DNA of 64,000 nt. It comes from Bacteroidota bacterium (lineage in GTDB: Bacteria > Bacteroidota > Bacteroidia > Bacteroidales > UBA4417). How positions within the stretch are numbered: position 1 is the stretch's first letter; each line of letters opens with the position of its first letter. The notes under the pieces were generated by a model. The model worked only from the letters and a program-made list of their open reading frames with translations, was not told where the DNA came from and made no database searches. The position numbers and the translations under genes were made by a program. Positions 43,410 to 52,234 of the stretch are shown here, piece by piece. The stretch covers positions 176,583-240,582 of the forward strand of contig JACAAZ010000003.1 in the NCBI GenBank assembly GCA_013376995.1. The letters are read 5' to 3'.

Positions 43410-45818
43410 CTATAGTTTCTGAATTCGCATCTTGTAGAATGAACGATAAACAAAATACAAAGCTACGAGGAAGAATCCTGCACCTACGTATGGGGCAAAC
43501 GAATAGAAACTGTCAGAAATGGCAATTTCCATTGCAAGAAGGCCGAATAAAGTAGTGAACTTGATGATAGGGTTCAGGGCTACTGAAGAAGTATCCTTGA
43601 AAGGATCACCAACTGTATCACCAACAATGGATGCATCGTGCAACGGGGTTCCCTTTTCCTTCAAATCAACTTCAACAACTTTCTTTGCATTATCCCAGGC
43701 TCCGCCGGCATTTGCCATAAACAATGCCTGGAAAAGTCCGAAGACAGCTATTGAAATCAGGTAACTAACAAAGAAAGATGCAGCAGCAAACTTATGTGCA
43801 TCAGTCGGAGCAGCCATATCCCTGTAACCGGCAAAGAATGCAAAAGCCAGGGCAAATGAGAAGATGGCAATGAAAATATTGAACATCCCTGTCTGGGCGT
43901 ACTGTGTACAAATCTTCACAACTTCCTTGGAGGTTTCAATAGATGCACTCTTATCAGAATTCTCATCCAGTCGGATGTTCTTCTTGATATACTCAACAGC
44001 GCGGTAAGCACCTGTGGTTACAGCCTGGATAGATGCACCTGTAAACCAGTAGATTACTGATCCGCCAGCGAGGAATCCAAGTATTGTGTATGGATTGAGT
44101 ATATTAAGAATGGTTTCAGGTTCAATATGGAATTTATTCTTGATTACCAGGATCAGTGAGAAGATCATTGTTGTAGCCCCAACAACCGCAGTACCAATCA
44201 GTACAGGCTTGGCAGTGGCTTTAAAGGTATTCCCTGCGCCATCATTGGCCTCGAGGTAATGTTTGGCATTATCAAAATCAGGTTTGAAACCGAAATCTCT
44301 TTCTATTTCCTTGCCGGCATTTGGATTTTCTTCAATGAGTGAAAGCTCATAAATACTCTGGGCATTATCTGTAACAGGACCATAACTGTCAACAGCAATC
44401 GTAACAGGTCCCATTCCGAGGAACCCGAATGCAACCAGACCAAAAGCAAAAATGGAAGGATAGATCATGATGGAAGCAAGTCCGCTTGTAGATGCCATGT
44501 AAGCGATAAACATCAGGACGAGGAAAACCATCCCCTGCCAGAAAGCGCTAAAGTTACCGGCAACAAGTCCTGATAGTATATTTAATGAAGCACCGCCTTC
44601 GCGGGAAGCCGTTACAATTTCATTTACGTGATGCGATTTCGGGCTGGTAAAGATCTTGGTGAACTCCGGAATCAGCGCTGCACCCAATGTACCGCAACTA
44701 ATGATAATGGAAAGGATAAGCCAGAGATTATTACTTAGCGAACCGATCATTATATAGCTAACAGCGAATGTAACCAGGATGGAAAGTATGGAAGTAATCC
44801 ATACAAGTGAAGTCAATGGTTTTTCAAAATCCATATCGGTAGCAGAATTGTACTTCATATTGGAGTACGCCCTATTGATATAGAATGCTACAATGGAGGT
44901 AATTACCATAAGAACACGCATGGCAAATATCCAGGTAAGCAATTGCATCTGATCACCAACATTGGCAACTGCCAATACGATAAAGCTTATGAGAGCAACC
45001 CCTGTAACGCCGTAAGTTTCGAATCCGTCAGCTGTAGGGCCGACACTGTCCCCTGCATTATCACCAGTACAGTCGGCAATAACCCCAGGGTTACGAGGAT
45101 CATCTTCCTTGATTTTGAAAACTACCTTCATCAGGTCACTTCCAATGTCAGCGATCTTGGTAAAGATACCACCGGCAATCCTGAGTGCTGATGCACCAAG
45201 CGATTCACCAATGGCAAAACCTATAAAGCTGGCACCCGCATAATCGCGGGGTATAAAGAGGAGGATGATAAGCATCATGATCAACTCAACCGATACGAGA
45301 AGTACGCCAATGCTCATACCTGCATCCAGGGGAATATTCAGAAGTTTAAGAGGTTTCTTTTCAAGGGATGCGAAAGCCATTCGGCTGTTAGCCAAAGTAT
45401 TCATACGAATACCGAACCATGCAACGCCATAGGAACCAAGAATGCCAACAACGGTCCAGGCCAGGATAAGCAATACACCGCCGAAACCCATCTCCTCGAG
45501 AAAACCAAAATAGAAAGCAATACATGCAGCTATAAAGGCAAAAAGGATCAACAGGAATTTCCCCTGCTGAATAAGGTAGGTCTTACAGGTTTCGAAGATG
45601 ATATGCGACACATCCAGCATGCTCTGGTGAGCCTTCATTTTCTTAACCTTCATAAATTGGTACAATCCAAAGCCCAATCCTAACAGGCAAACAAGAAATC
45701 CCAATAGCAGCAGGTTATTCTGGTCGGGGTTGAGCTGAGGAATTTTCAGGTCAGCCTCGCTGGCCATTACAGGAAATGCCGCTAAAAAAGCGGCCAGGGC
45801 AAGCAGAATCCTTTTCAT
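43410..45818 (-). CDS. hppA: Membrane-bound ion-translocating pyrophosphatase
   Basis: An 802-residue membrane protein with about sixteen membrane segments. Substrate and metal motifs are conserved: TKIADIGSDL, EDDPRNPGVIAD, GDNAGDSVGPTADGFE and DTVGDPFKDTSS. It couples pyrophosphate hydrolysis to H+ or Na+ export across the inner membrane. The motif usually written GNTTA/KA reads GNTFKA here; Lys at this place is the marker of K+-independent enzymes. Several blocks deviate from the commonest form (GSDLMKVVFKI for GADLVGKVE), so it belongs to a divergent branch. It is monocistronic with its own terminator. Confidence 0.95.
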   Translation of the reverse strand: MKRILLALAAFLAAFPVMASEADLKIPQLNPDQNNLLLLGFLVCLLGLGFGLYQFMKVKKMKAHQSMLDVSHIIFETCKTYLIQQGKFLLILFAFIAACIAFYFGFLEEMGFGGVLLILAWTVVGILGSYGVAWFGIRMNTLANSRMAFASLEKKPLKLLNIPLDAGMSIGVLLVSVELIMMLIILLFIPRDYAGASFIGFAIGESLGASALRIAGGIFTKIADIGSDLMKVVFKIKEDDPRNPGVIADCTGDNAGDSVGPTADGFETYGVTGVALISFIVLAVANVGDQMQLLTWIFAMRVLMVITSIVAFYINRAYSNMKYNSATDMDFEKPLTSLVWITSILSILVTFAVSYIMIGSLSNNLWLILSIIISCGTLGAALIPEFTKIFTSPKSHHVNEIVTASREGGASLNILSGLVAGNFSAFWQGMVFLVLMFIAYMASTSGLASIMIYPSIFAFGLVAFGFLGMGPVTIAVDSYGPVTDNAQSIYELSLIEENPNAGKEIERDFGFKPDFDNAKHYLEANDGAGNTFKATAKPVLIGTAVVGATTMIFSLILVIKNKFHIEPETILNILNPYTILGFLAGGSVIYWFTGASIQAVTTGAYRAVEYIKKNIRLDENSDKSASIETSKEVVKICTQYAQTGMFNIFIAIFSFALAFAFFAGYRDMAAPTDAHKFAAASFFVSYLISIAVFGLFQALFMANAGGAWDNAKKVVEVDLKEKGTPLHDASIVGDTVGDPFKDTSSVALNPIIKFTTLFGLLAMEIAISDSFYSFAPYVGAGFFLVALYFVYRSFYKMRIQKL

Positions 45819-45856
45819 AAATGTATGGTTTGGTTAATATATGGTTTCTATTGCCT

Positions 45857-45864
45857 CAAATATA
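45857..45864 (-). promoter_or_regulatory. Candidate -7 box for hppA
   Basis: On the minus strand this reads TATATTTG, about 39 bp upstream of the hppA ATG, with a TTG at roughly the -33 spacing (45884-45886). The rest of 45865-46041 is AT-rich with nothing else evident. Confidence 0.4.
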
Positions 45865-46041
45865 AATAAGTTTAAGCAAAGGACAATTCAACAAAGAGGC
45901 TGTAGGAGTAAAAATAAAATCTAATTAATAACATATCATTGAATATAAATACGTTAAATATCTAATAAATTAAATATTATAATACCAACTCAACAATAGC
46001 AGCCGCTACGTAAAGAGTTAACAAGATATTAATTTCAAAAA

Positions 46042-46797
46042 TTATTTAGTTGAAACTGCAAAAAGGTCAAATGCAGTATCCAAAGAATCACCCAGATAGA
46101 AATCAGATGTGCTTACCTCGCTAACCAAAGAAGTATTATTGGTTAGCAGTTTACGACGATTTAACCGGTTCATCATATCGTAGGGTATTTGCAGCAACTG
46201 CCTGGGTAAAATATATTGCAGCCGAAGAATATCAAAACGAGTGATTTTTTCTACGGACGATTTATTTCGGGCATGGTAATCCATAACCTTTTGACTTCCA
46301 TATACTCCTCTCATTTCAACATCAGCAAATACCGATTTCAGCAGCATAGTTAGTTCAGCAGCGGTATATTCCCTTATATGCCATGGATTCCGTGTAAGTG
46401 ACATGAGCCTGTTTGGTGTAGACATCAGAAGTTTACCTCCAGGTTTTAGTACCCGGTGGATTTCTTTAACAAACTCCTTGTCATTCTTAATATGCTCTAC
46501 AACCTGGAAAGTGACTGCAAAATCGAAAGAATTATCCTCAATTCCCGATAAATATGGCAGCATCAGCTTCCTGAATTCAATATGATCAGCAGAAGGAACA
46601 AAGGAGTCAAATTTATCAATTGCAAGATACCTGGAGGCCAGGGGCGCAAGTTCTTTAATCCCATATCCTTCTCCGCTTCCCAGTTCAATGATATCACCTT
46701 TTACCCATTGAGCCGAAGCCTTATAGGCAAAAAGGCAACGGTTGAAAATTACGGATTCTGAAGGATCAAGCCCAGAGCTTCTTTCGGCTGTTTGCAT
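46042..46797 (-). CDS. Class I SAM-dependent methyltransferase
   Basis: A 251-residue soluble methyltransferase of the Methyltransf_11 type. Motif I is DIIELGSGEGYGI, acidic motif II is YLAIDKFD, and motifs around FDFAVTFQVVEHI, REIHRVLKPGG (here KEIHRVLKPGG) and LMSTPNR are those of small-molecule or sugar/lipid methyltransferases. The C-terminal part, about 170-251, is basic and lacks family signatures. The acceptor is unknown. It stands alone, next to the repeat array. Confidence 0.88.
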   Translation of the reverse strand: MQTAERSSGLDPSESVIFNRCLFAYKASAQWVKGDIIELGSGEGYGIKELAPLASRYLAIDKFDSFVPSADHIEFRKLMLPYLSGIEDNSFDFAVTFQVVEHIKNDKEFVKEIHRVLKPGGKLLMSTPNRLMSLTRNPWHIREYTAAELTMLLKSVFADVEMRGVYGSQKVMDYHARNKSSVEKITRFDILRLQYILPRQLLQIPYDMMNRLNRRKLLTNNTSLVSEVSTSDFYLGDSLDTAFDLFAVSTK

Positions 46798-46867
46798 GAA
46801 TTTTTGATTGAAAATAAAGGAACAAAGGTAAAGAAATGAAGGGAAATGGTGTTAGTGGATATGCGGT

Positions 46868-47020
46868 GGCCATTCGATGGTCATTCGGTGGCGATTCGGT
46901 GGTCATTCGGTGGTCACTCGATGGTCACTCGATGGTCACTCGATGGTCATTCGGTGGTCATTCGGTGGTCATTTCCGCCAGCTGGCGGATCATTCGATGG
47001 TCACTCAATGGTCACTCGAT
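46868..47020. repeat. 11-bp tandem repeat array
   Basis: Nine full 11-bp units run from 46868 to 46966 (GGTCATTCGGT and GGTCACTCGAT variants), then a partial unit, a 16-bp palindrome, a partial unit and two more units ending at 47020. The period gives in-frame peptides in several frames, but these have no start context or homology and are not taken as genes. Confidence 0.9.
46969..46994. mobile_element. Short palindromic element with flanking 5-bp direct repeats
   Basis: TCCGCCAGCTGGCGGA (46974-46989) is a perfect palindrome. It sits inside an 11-bp repeat unit and is flanked by TCATT on both sides (46969-46973 and 46990-46994). Removing the palindrome and one TCATT restores the unit GGTCATTCGAT, as expected after insertion with target duplication. 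A related imperfect palindrome lies at 32664-32679. Confidence 0.5.
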
Positions 47021-47441
47021 TGAGTTATGAGCATAGAGCGAGGCGCGTAGGGCACAGGGCATCGTGGGATCTAAAAAATCTTTGCGGCTTTGCGGCTTTG
47101 CGAGTGGTTTTATGGTCAGTCAGTGGTCACCCCATTGGATTATGAGTATAGAGCGAAGCACATAGGGCACAGGGCATCGTGGGATTTAAAAATACTTTGC
47201 GGCTTTGCGGCTTTGCGAGAGTATTTATGGTCAGTCAGTGGTCACTCGAATGAGTTATGAGTATAGAGCGAGGCGCGTAGGGCACAGGGCATCGTGGGAT
47301 CTAAAAAATCTTTGCGGCTTTGCGGCTTTGCGAGAGTATTAATGCTCAGTCAGAGGTCACTCCATTGGATTATAAGCTTAGAGCGAAGTGCATAGTGCAC
47401 AGGGCATTGTGGGATTTAAAAATACTTTGCGGCTTTGCGGG
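47021..47441. repeat. 115-bp tandem repeat, nearly four copies
   Basis: Units begin at 47021, 47136, 47251 and 47366, exactly 115 bp apart; the last is cut short near 47441. Units 1 and 3 share variants (GAGGCGCG, ATCTAAAAAATC) while 2 and 4 share others (GAAGCAC or GAAGTGC, ATTTAAAAATAC), so the array is two copies of a 230-bp dimer. Each unit contains a 9-bp CTTTGCGG-type subrepeat and complete units end with two 11-bp units like those in the neighbouring array. Confidence 0.92.
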
Positions 47442-47456
47442 ATAAGAATAAGGGAT

Positions 47457-47487
47457 AAAAAAACTGCTCCATCGGGATGAAGCAGTT
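47457..47487 (-). terminator. Rho-independent terminator of sucC
   Basis: On the minus strand a stem with arms AACTGCT/AGCAGTT plus inner CAT/ATG pairs and a 4-nt loop is followed by seven T. It is about 60 bp after the sucC stop. Confidence 0.75.
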
Positions 47488-47545
47488 GTAAGAAATTCGC
47501 ATGTCAATAGTGACAATTAATAATTATTGATCCAATCCCCGGGAC

Positions 47546-48739
47546 CTAATTGCTCAATACTTTATTTACCAGGTCAGCAGCTTCCTGCAGGGATACAGCA
47601 GAATAAACAGCAAGGCCTGAGTTGGAGATAAGTTCTTTTGCTTCTTCAGCATTTGTGCCCTGGAGCCGGACAATGATAGGAACCGTAATATCTCCAATAT
47701 TTTTATAGGCATCTACAATTCCCTGGGCAACACGGTCGCAACGGACAATACCTCCGAAAATATTGACCAGGATAGCCTTAACACTATGATCTTTTAAAAT
47801 GATACGGAAGGCCTTTTCCACCCGCTCAGCGTTTGCAGTACCACCTACATCCAGGAAGTTAGCCGGCTCTCCCCCACTCTGCTTGATTATATCCATGGTA
47901 GCCATGGCAAGACCGGCCCCATTTACCATACAACCTACATTGCCATTCAGCTTCACATAATTCAGGTTATACTGGCCGGCTTCAACTTCGGCAAAATCTT
48001 CCTCATAGATATCACGCATGGCCACATAGTCAGGGTGGCGATAGAGTGCATTCTGATCAAGGCGCATTTTGCAGTCAACAGCCAAAATCTTATCATCACT
48101 GGTCTTGAGAACCGGGTTGATTTCCAGCAGGGCAAGATCAGCACCCATATATGCATCGTATAATCCCTTGACAAACTTTACCATATTTTTGAATGCTTCA
48201 CCACTCAGTCCAAGGTTAAATGCAACATTGCGGCACTGGAAAGGTTGAAGGCCGACCTTGCGGTCAATGATTTCTACGAAAATTTTATCAGGTTTCGTTT
48301 CAGCAACTTCTTCTATATCCATCCCACCTTCAGGAGAGTACATTACCATCACTTTTCCTTCAGCACGGTTTAATAAGAGACTGATATAAAATTCGCTTGT
48401 TGGAGTTGCACCTGGATAGTAAACATCTTGCTGGATCAGTACTTTGCGAACTAACTTCCCATCTTTGCTTGTCTGGGGAGTTATAAGCATCATTCCCAGT
48501 ATATTGGTAGCTTTTTCACGAACATCATCCAATGATTTTGCCAACTTAACACCTCCTCCTTTTCCACGGCCTCCTGCATGGATCTGTGCTTTAACCACGC
48601 AAAACTGCGATCCTGATTTTTCCTGAATTACTCCGGCTGCCTCAACTGCCTGATCAACTGATTCTGCCATAATTCCCAGTGGCACAGGTACTCCAAAGCT
48701 TGAAAGGATTTGTTTTGCCTGATATTCGTGAAGATTCAT
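47546..48739 (-). CDS. sucC: Succinyl-CoA synthetase, beta subunit
   Basis: A 397-residue ATP-grasp protein beginning MNLHEYQAKQILSSFGVPVP, the SucC hallmark. Other blocks are KAQIHAGGRGKGGGVKLAK, NGAGLAMATMDIIK, GGEPANFLDVGG and LVNIFGGIVRCD. It forms the nucleotide-binding half of succinyl-CoA ligase in the TCA cycle, converting succinyl-CoA to succinate with ATP or GTP formation. The alpha subunit sucD is not adjacent; downstream is the repeat array and upstream is a divergent gene. Its stand-alone position is common in Bacteroidota. Confidence 0.97.
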   Translation of the reverse strand: MNLHEYQAKQILSSFGVPVPLGIMAESVDQAVEAAGVIQEKSGSQFCVVKAQIHAGGRGKGGGVKLAKSLDDVREKATNILGMMLITPQTSKDGKLVRKVLIQQDVYYPGATPTSEFYISLLLNRAEGKVMVMYSPEGGMDIEEVAETKPDKIFVEIIDRKVGLQPFQCRNVAFNLGLSGEAFKNMVKFVKGLYDAYMGADLALLEINPVLKTSDDKILAVDCKMRLDQNALYRHPDYVAMRDIYEEDFAEVEAGQYNLNYVKLNGNVGCMVNGAGLAMATMDIIKQSGGEPANFLDVGGTANAERVEKAFRIILKDHSVKAILVNIFGGIVRCDRVAQGIVDAYKNIGDITVPIIVRLQGTNAEEAKELISNSGLAVYSAVSLQEAADLVNKVLSN

Positions 48740-48807
48740 CTTTTAGTATTTTTTGGAAAAAATATGATTACATTTGATCTTTCAAAAATAAAGCATTTCT
48801 CAACAAT

Positions 48808-48815
48808 CAAATATA
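48808..48815 (-). promoter_or_regulatory. Candidate -7 box for sucC
   Basis: Minus-strand TATATTTG, about 69 bp upstream of the sucC ATG. It lies only 10 bp from the plus-strand -7 box at 48826-48833, so the two promoters overlap back to back. Confidence 0.45.
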
Positions 48816-48825
48816 AAGACTTAAA

Positions 48826-48833
48826 TATATTTG
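48826..48833 (+). promoter_or_regulatory. Candidate -7 box for the DUF5916 gene
   Basis: Plus-strand TATATTTG, about 57 bp before the ATG at 48891. Its -33 region would fall on the -7 region of sucC, so the two genes may compete for polymerase. Confidence 0.45.
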
Positions 48834-48890
48834 CGATTACTTGTTATTGCTGGTTACATTAACTATTTCCTATTTCATAATTGATTCCTG

Positions 48891-51314
48891 ATGCGTACTT
48901 TTTTGCTCGTTTTGTTATCGTTATGTACTTTATACATCAATGCGCAGACTGCGAGAAAAAACACTATTGCTGTTAAAACTGATAAAGCACCAGTAATAGA
49001 CGGAGCCCTTGAAGATGTTGCATGGGCCAAAGCATTGGTGATCGATGATTTCACCCAGTACCTTCCACTTTACGGCAAAGCACCCAGATTCCCTTCTGAA
49101 GTCAGGATCATTTACGACAATAATGCGATCTATGTCGGTGCAATTTTGCATGATAATGCACCAGATAGCATTCCAATGCAATTGGGCAAGCGTGATGATG
49201 AAAATATGAATGTTGATTATTTCGGTATTCAGTTCGACACTTACGATAACAAACTGGATGCTTTTACATTTATCGTAACAGCAGCAGGTGTACAGGTAGA
49301 TTCGAGAAAATCTGACCAGACTTATGATGGTGTATGGATAAGTGCTGTTAAAAGGGATAAAAGAGGTTGGACTGCAGAACTGAAAATCCCTTATTCTGCA
49401 CTGAGATTCCCCAGAAAAGCTGTTCAGGAATGGGGCCTTCAAATTACCAGGTACTTTCGCAGGGACAGGGAAACAGACCAATGGTCGCTTGAGAAGCCTG
49501 GAGCCGATAACAAGCTGGTAAATTGGGGAGTGCTGAGCAATATTCGCGATATTCAATTACCTGTCAGGTTATCAGTCACCCCCTATCTCGCTATAGGAAT
49601 CGAGCATTTCCCCGACACGGTAAATAAAGATATTTCAACCTCCTTGAGTGGAGGGATGGATTTAAAATATGGCCTGAACGAGAGTTTCACTCTTGATATG
49701 ACATTGCTTCCGGATTTCAGCCAGGTTCAGTCAGATAATAAAGTTAAGAACCTTACAGCCTTTGAAACCGTTTACGCCGAACAACGCCCTTTCTTTAAAG
49801 AAGCTGTTGATCTCTTCCAGAAAGGTGACCTCTTCTATTCAAGGCGAATAGGCAAAACCCCTGAGAAATTCCAGGAAATTGGATTGCAAAAAGATGTAAT
49901 CAAGAATCCGATCCAACAGAATCTAGTGAATGCAACCAAGATATCGGGCCGAAACAAAAGCGGCCTTGCCATTGGCCTTTTAAATGCATTAACTGCCAAT
50001 ACCTGGGCTACAATTGAAGATTCAACAGGAAACAAAACAAATGTACTAACTGATCCTGCATCCAATTATAACCTGCTTGTATTTGACCAGGCATTGAAAC
50101 ACAATTCAGAGATATACCTTTCAAATTCCAACCTTATGAGGAGCGAAGGATATTCCGACGCAAACGTAACCGCAGCAGGAATTACTTTAAATAACAGGAA
50201 GAATACTTATGCGATATCTTTAAATAGCGGCCTAAGCCAAAACTTCAGAAATGAAGGCTTACAAGCGTCTAAACGACCGGAAATAGGCATTAAATATTTT
50301 GCAGGAATAGCGAAAACTACAGGAAATTTCCAGTTCACACTTATTAAAGGGGGGATGAATTCGAAATATGATGCCAATGGAATGGGTATCACCTTATACA
50401 ATAATTACAATCAGAATTATGCAAGCTTTACATACAATATCTACAAGCCCGTCTGGTTACTTCGCGACTTCCACTCCAACCTGGTTTTTGTGAATGAGAA
50501 TAATTACACAACCGGAAAAACTCAGAAAGCAAATCTGCAACTGAAAACATTTGCTACATCACTTCAATATCTATCCATGTGGGTCAATTTTGACATTAAC
50601 CTTTTTGAAACCTACGATTACTATGAGCCTCGATTAGCAGGGCGTTATTACCTAAACCCTCAGTCAGCGGCTGCTGATTTTGGGATTTCGAGCGACTACC
50701 GAAAAGCCTTTGCCCTCGATGCAAAATTGATGGGAAGTTATGCCGGGAGAGACGGCACCCGGCAGATAGCGTATGTTCTTCATCCGATTATCAGGGTAAG
50801 CAACCATTTCAATTTTGATTACGAGTTCAATTATGACAAGATCATGAATCAGTATGGTTATGCGGATACACAAACAGAAGATAGGAGCATCATTTTTGGC
50901 AAACGGGATGTAACAACCATAATCAATACATTGACAGCCAAGTATCTTTTTACCAATAACCTTTCATTCAATTTAGTTGCAAGGCATTATTGGAGTATGG
51001 GGAAATATAAGTCCTATTATACGCTGATGGAAAATGGTTTGGTAACGGCAAATACTGCATACAATGAAGTCAATGATTTCAATTTCAACGCATTTACTAC
51101 TGATATGGTATTTTCGTGGATTTTCGCACCTGGAAGCAGTATAAATGTGGTTTGGAAGAATTCCATTGATCCGGGTGACAATCAACAAGCCATTACCTAT
51201 TTTGATAATTTCAGGCGAACGTTTGAGGCAAACCAACGCAATACCCTCTCTTTCAAAATATTGTATTACCTGGATTACCAGGATATCATTCAAAAACTGA
51301 AGAGTCGCAGGTAG
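48891..51314 (+). CDS. DUF5916 outer-membrane protein with CBM9-like N-terminus
   Basis: An 807-residue secreted protein (signal MRTFLLVLLSLCTLYINAQ). Residues about 28-210 form a CBM9-like sandwich (APVIDGALEDVAWAKA, RIIYDNNAIYVGAILHD, DYFGIQFDTYDNKLDAF). The rest is DUF5916, with LDMTLLPDFSQVQSDN and FFKEAVDLFQKGDLFYSRRIG as its hallmark, and alternating strands to the end typical of an outer-membrane barrel. Function is unknown in the family, though a link to carbohydrate binding or envelope transport has been assumed. It is 54 bp upstream of lolD on the same strand. Confidence 0.9.
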   Translation: MRTFLLVLLSLCTLYINAQTARKNTIAVKTDKAPVIDGALEDVAWAKALVIDDFTQYLPLYGKAPRFPSEVRIIYDNNAIYVGAILHDNAPDSIPMQLGKRDDENMNVDYFGIQFDTYDNKLDAFTFIVTAAGVQVDSRKSDQTYDGVWISAVKRDKRGWTAELKIPYSALRFPRKAVQEWGLQITRYFRRDRETDQWSLEKPGADNKLVNWGVLSNIRDIQLPVRLSVTPYLAIGIEHFPDTVNKDISTSLSGGMDLKYGLNESFTLDMTLLPDFSQVQSDNKVKNLTAFETVYAEQRPFFKEAVDLFQKGDLFYSRRIGKTPEKFQEIGLQKDVIKNPIQQNLVNATKISGRNKSGLAIGLLNALTANTWATIEDSTGNKTNVLTDPASNYNLLVFDQALKHNSEIYLSNSNLMRSEGYSDANVTAAGITLNNRKNTYAISLNSGLSQNFRNEGLQASKRPEIGIKYFAGIAKTTGNFQFTLIKGGMNSKYDANGMGITLYNNYNQNYASFTYNIYKPVWLLRDFHSNLVFVNENNYTTGKTQKANLQLKTFATSLQYLSMWVNFDINLFETYDYYEPRLAGRYYLNPQSAAADFGISSDYRKAFALDAKLMGSYAGRDGTRQIAYVLHPIIRVSNHFNFDYEFNYDKIMNQYGYADTQTEDRSIIFGKRDVTTIINTLTAKYLFTNNLSFNLVARHYWSMGKYKSYYTLMENGLVTANTAYNEVNDFNFNAFTTDMVFSWIFAPGSSINVVWKNSIDPGDNQQAITYFDNFRRTFEANQRNTLSFKILYYLDYQDIIQKLKSRR

Positions 51315-51368
51315 AAAATCCCGTTTTATGGTTTGATCTTATTACTTTTGCCTGTCAACATATTGATA

Positions 51369-52022
51369 ATGATAGAAGGAACTAATATTCGCAAATCCTA
51401 TGATCAGTTGGAGGTCCTCAAGGGAATTGACCTGAAGATTGAGAAGGGGGAAATTGTTTCAATAGTCGGGGCATCCGGCGCCGGCAAAACAACCCTTTTG
51501 CAAATCATCGGCACTCTTGACAAACCAACTTCCGGATCCCTTATAATTGATGGGATTGAATTGTTCAAGATGAATGAGAAAAAGCTTTCCGCTTTCCGGA
51601 ATAAGCACATTGGCTTTGTATTTCAATTCCATCATCTTCTTCCTGAATTCACAGCACTTGAAAATCTTTGTATTCCTGCATATATTGCCGGTGCCAGCAG
51701 GCCGGTTGCTGAGAAAAGGGCATCAGAATTACTTGAATTCCTCCACCTTTCTGACAGATCTCATCATAAACCTTCTGAGCTATCTGGCGGCGAGCAACAG
51801 AGAATTGCAGTCGCCAGGGCTTTGATGAACCATCCTGCTGTTGTTCTTGCTGATGAACCTTCAGGTAACCTTGATTCTGCCAATGCCCGCGAATTGCATG
51901 AGCTTTTCTTCACATTGAGAAAGGAATTCAACCAGACTTTCGTTATAGTAACTCACAACGAAGAGTTTGCTAACGGATCTGACAGGAAATTAACCATTGT
52001 AGATGGGGTTATCTCCTTATAA
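51369..52022 (+). CDS. lolD: ABC transporter ATP-binding protein, LolD-like
   Basis: The ATG at 51369 (217 residues) is preferred to 51333 because the family starts directly with [20 protein letters not shown]. Walker A is [11 protein letters not shown], the Q loop is [11 protein letters not shown], the ABC signature is [15 protein letters not shown] and Walker B is [12 protein letters not shown]. This is the MacB/LolD group; in Bacteroidota it is the ATPase of the lipoprotein-release LolCDE complex. The permease subunits are not adjacent. It could serve another MacB-like exporter. Confidence 0.9.
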   Translation: MIEGTNIRKSYDQLEVLKGIDLKIEKGEIVSIVGASGAGKTTLLQIIGTLDKPTSGSLIIDGIELFKMNEKKLSAFRNKHIGFVFQFHHLLPEFTALENLCIPAYIAGASRPVAEKRASELLEFLHLSDRSHHKPSELSGGEQQRIAVARALMNHPAVVLADEPSGNLDSANARELHELFFTLRKEFNQTFVIVTHNEEFANGSDRKLTIVDGVISL

Positions 52023-52234
52023 TGCGCATCTTGCAAAAGATCTGCCTATTACCAACTGAACATTTTAAAATTAACTGTTGTGAAGGGTAATTCCTGTCAT
52101 TGCCGTATAACTGCTAGTTCTGCTATAAACTTCTGCCAACTCTATATTTCCCGGGAAAATCTTTCAAATAAAATTAACATTCAGGCGTTAGTATATGTTG
52201 ATCAATCCTGATTGCTCCTGATAAAGTCTAATTA

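Noticed and set aside
46836..47145. Overlapping plus-strand ORFs with repeated RWSFGGHSV-like peptides
   Set aside because: They are produced by the 11-bp and 115-bp DNA repeats; the 11-bp period cycles all three frames and no ribosome site or homology supports a protein.
46868..47441. CRISPR array
   Set aside because: Units are contiguous tandem repeats without unique spacers, and no cas genes are in the window.
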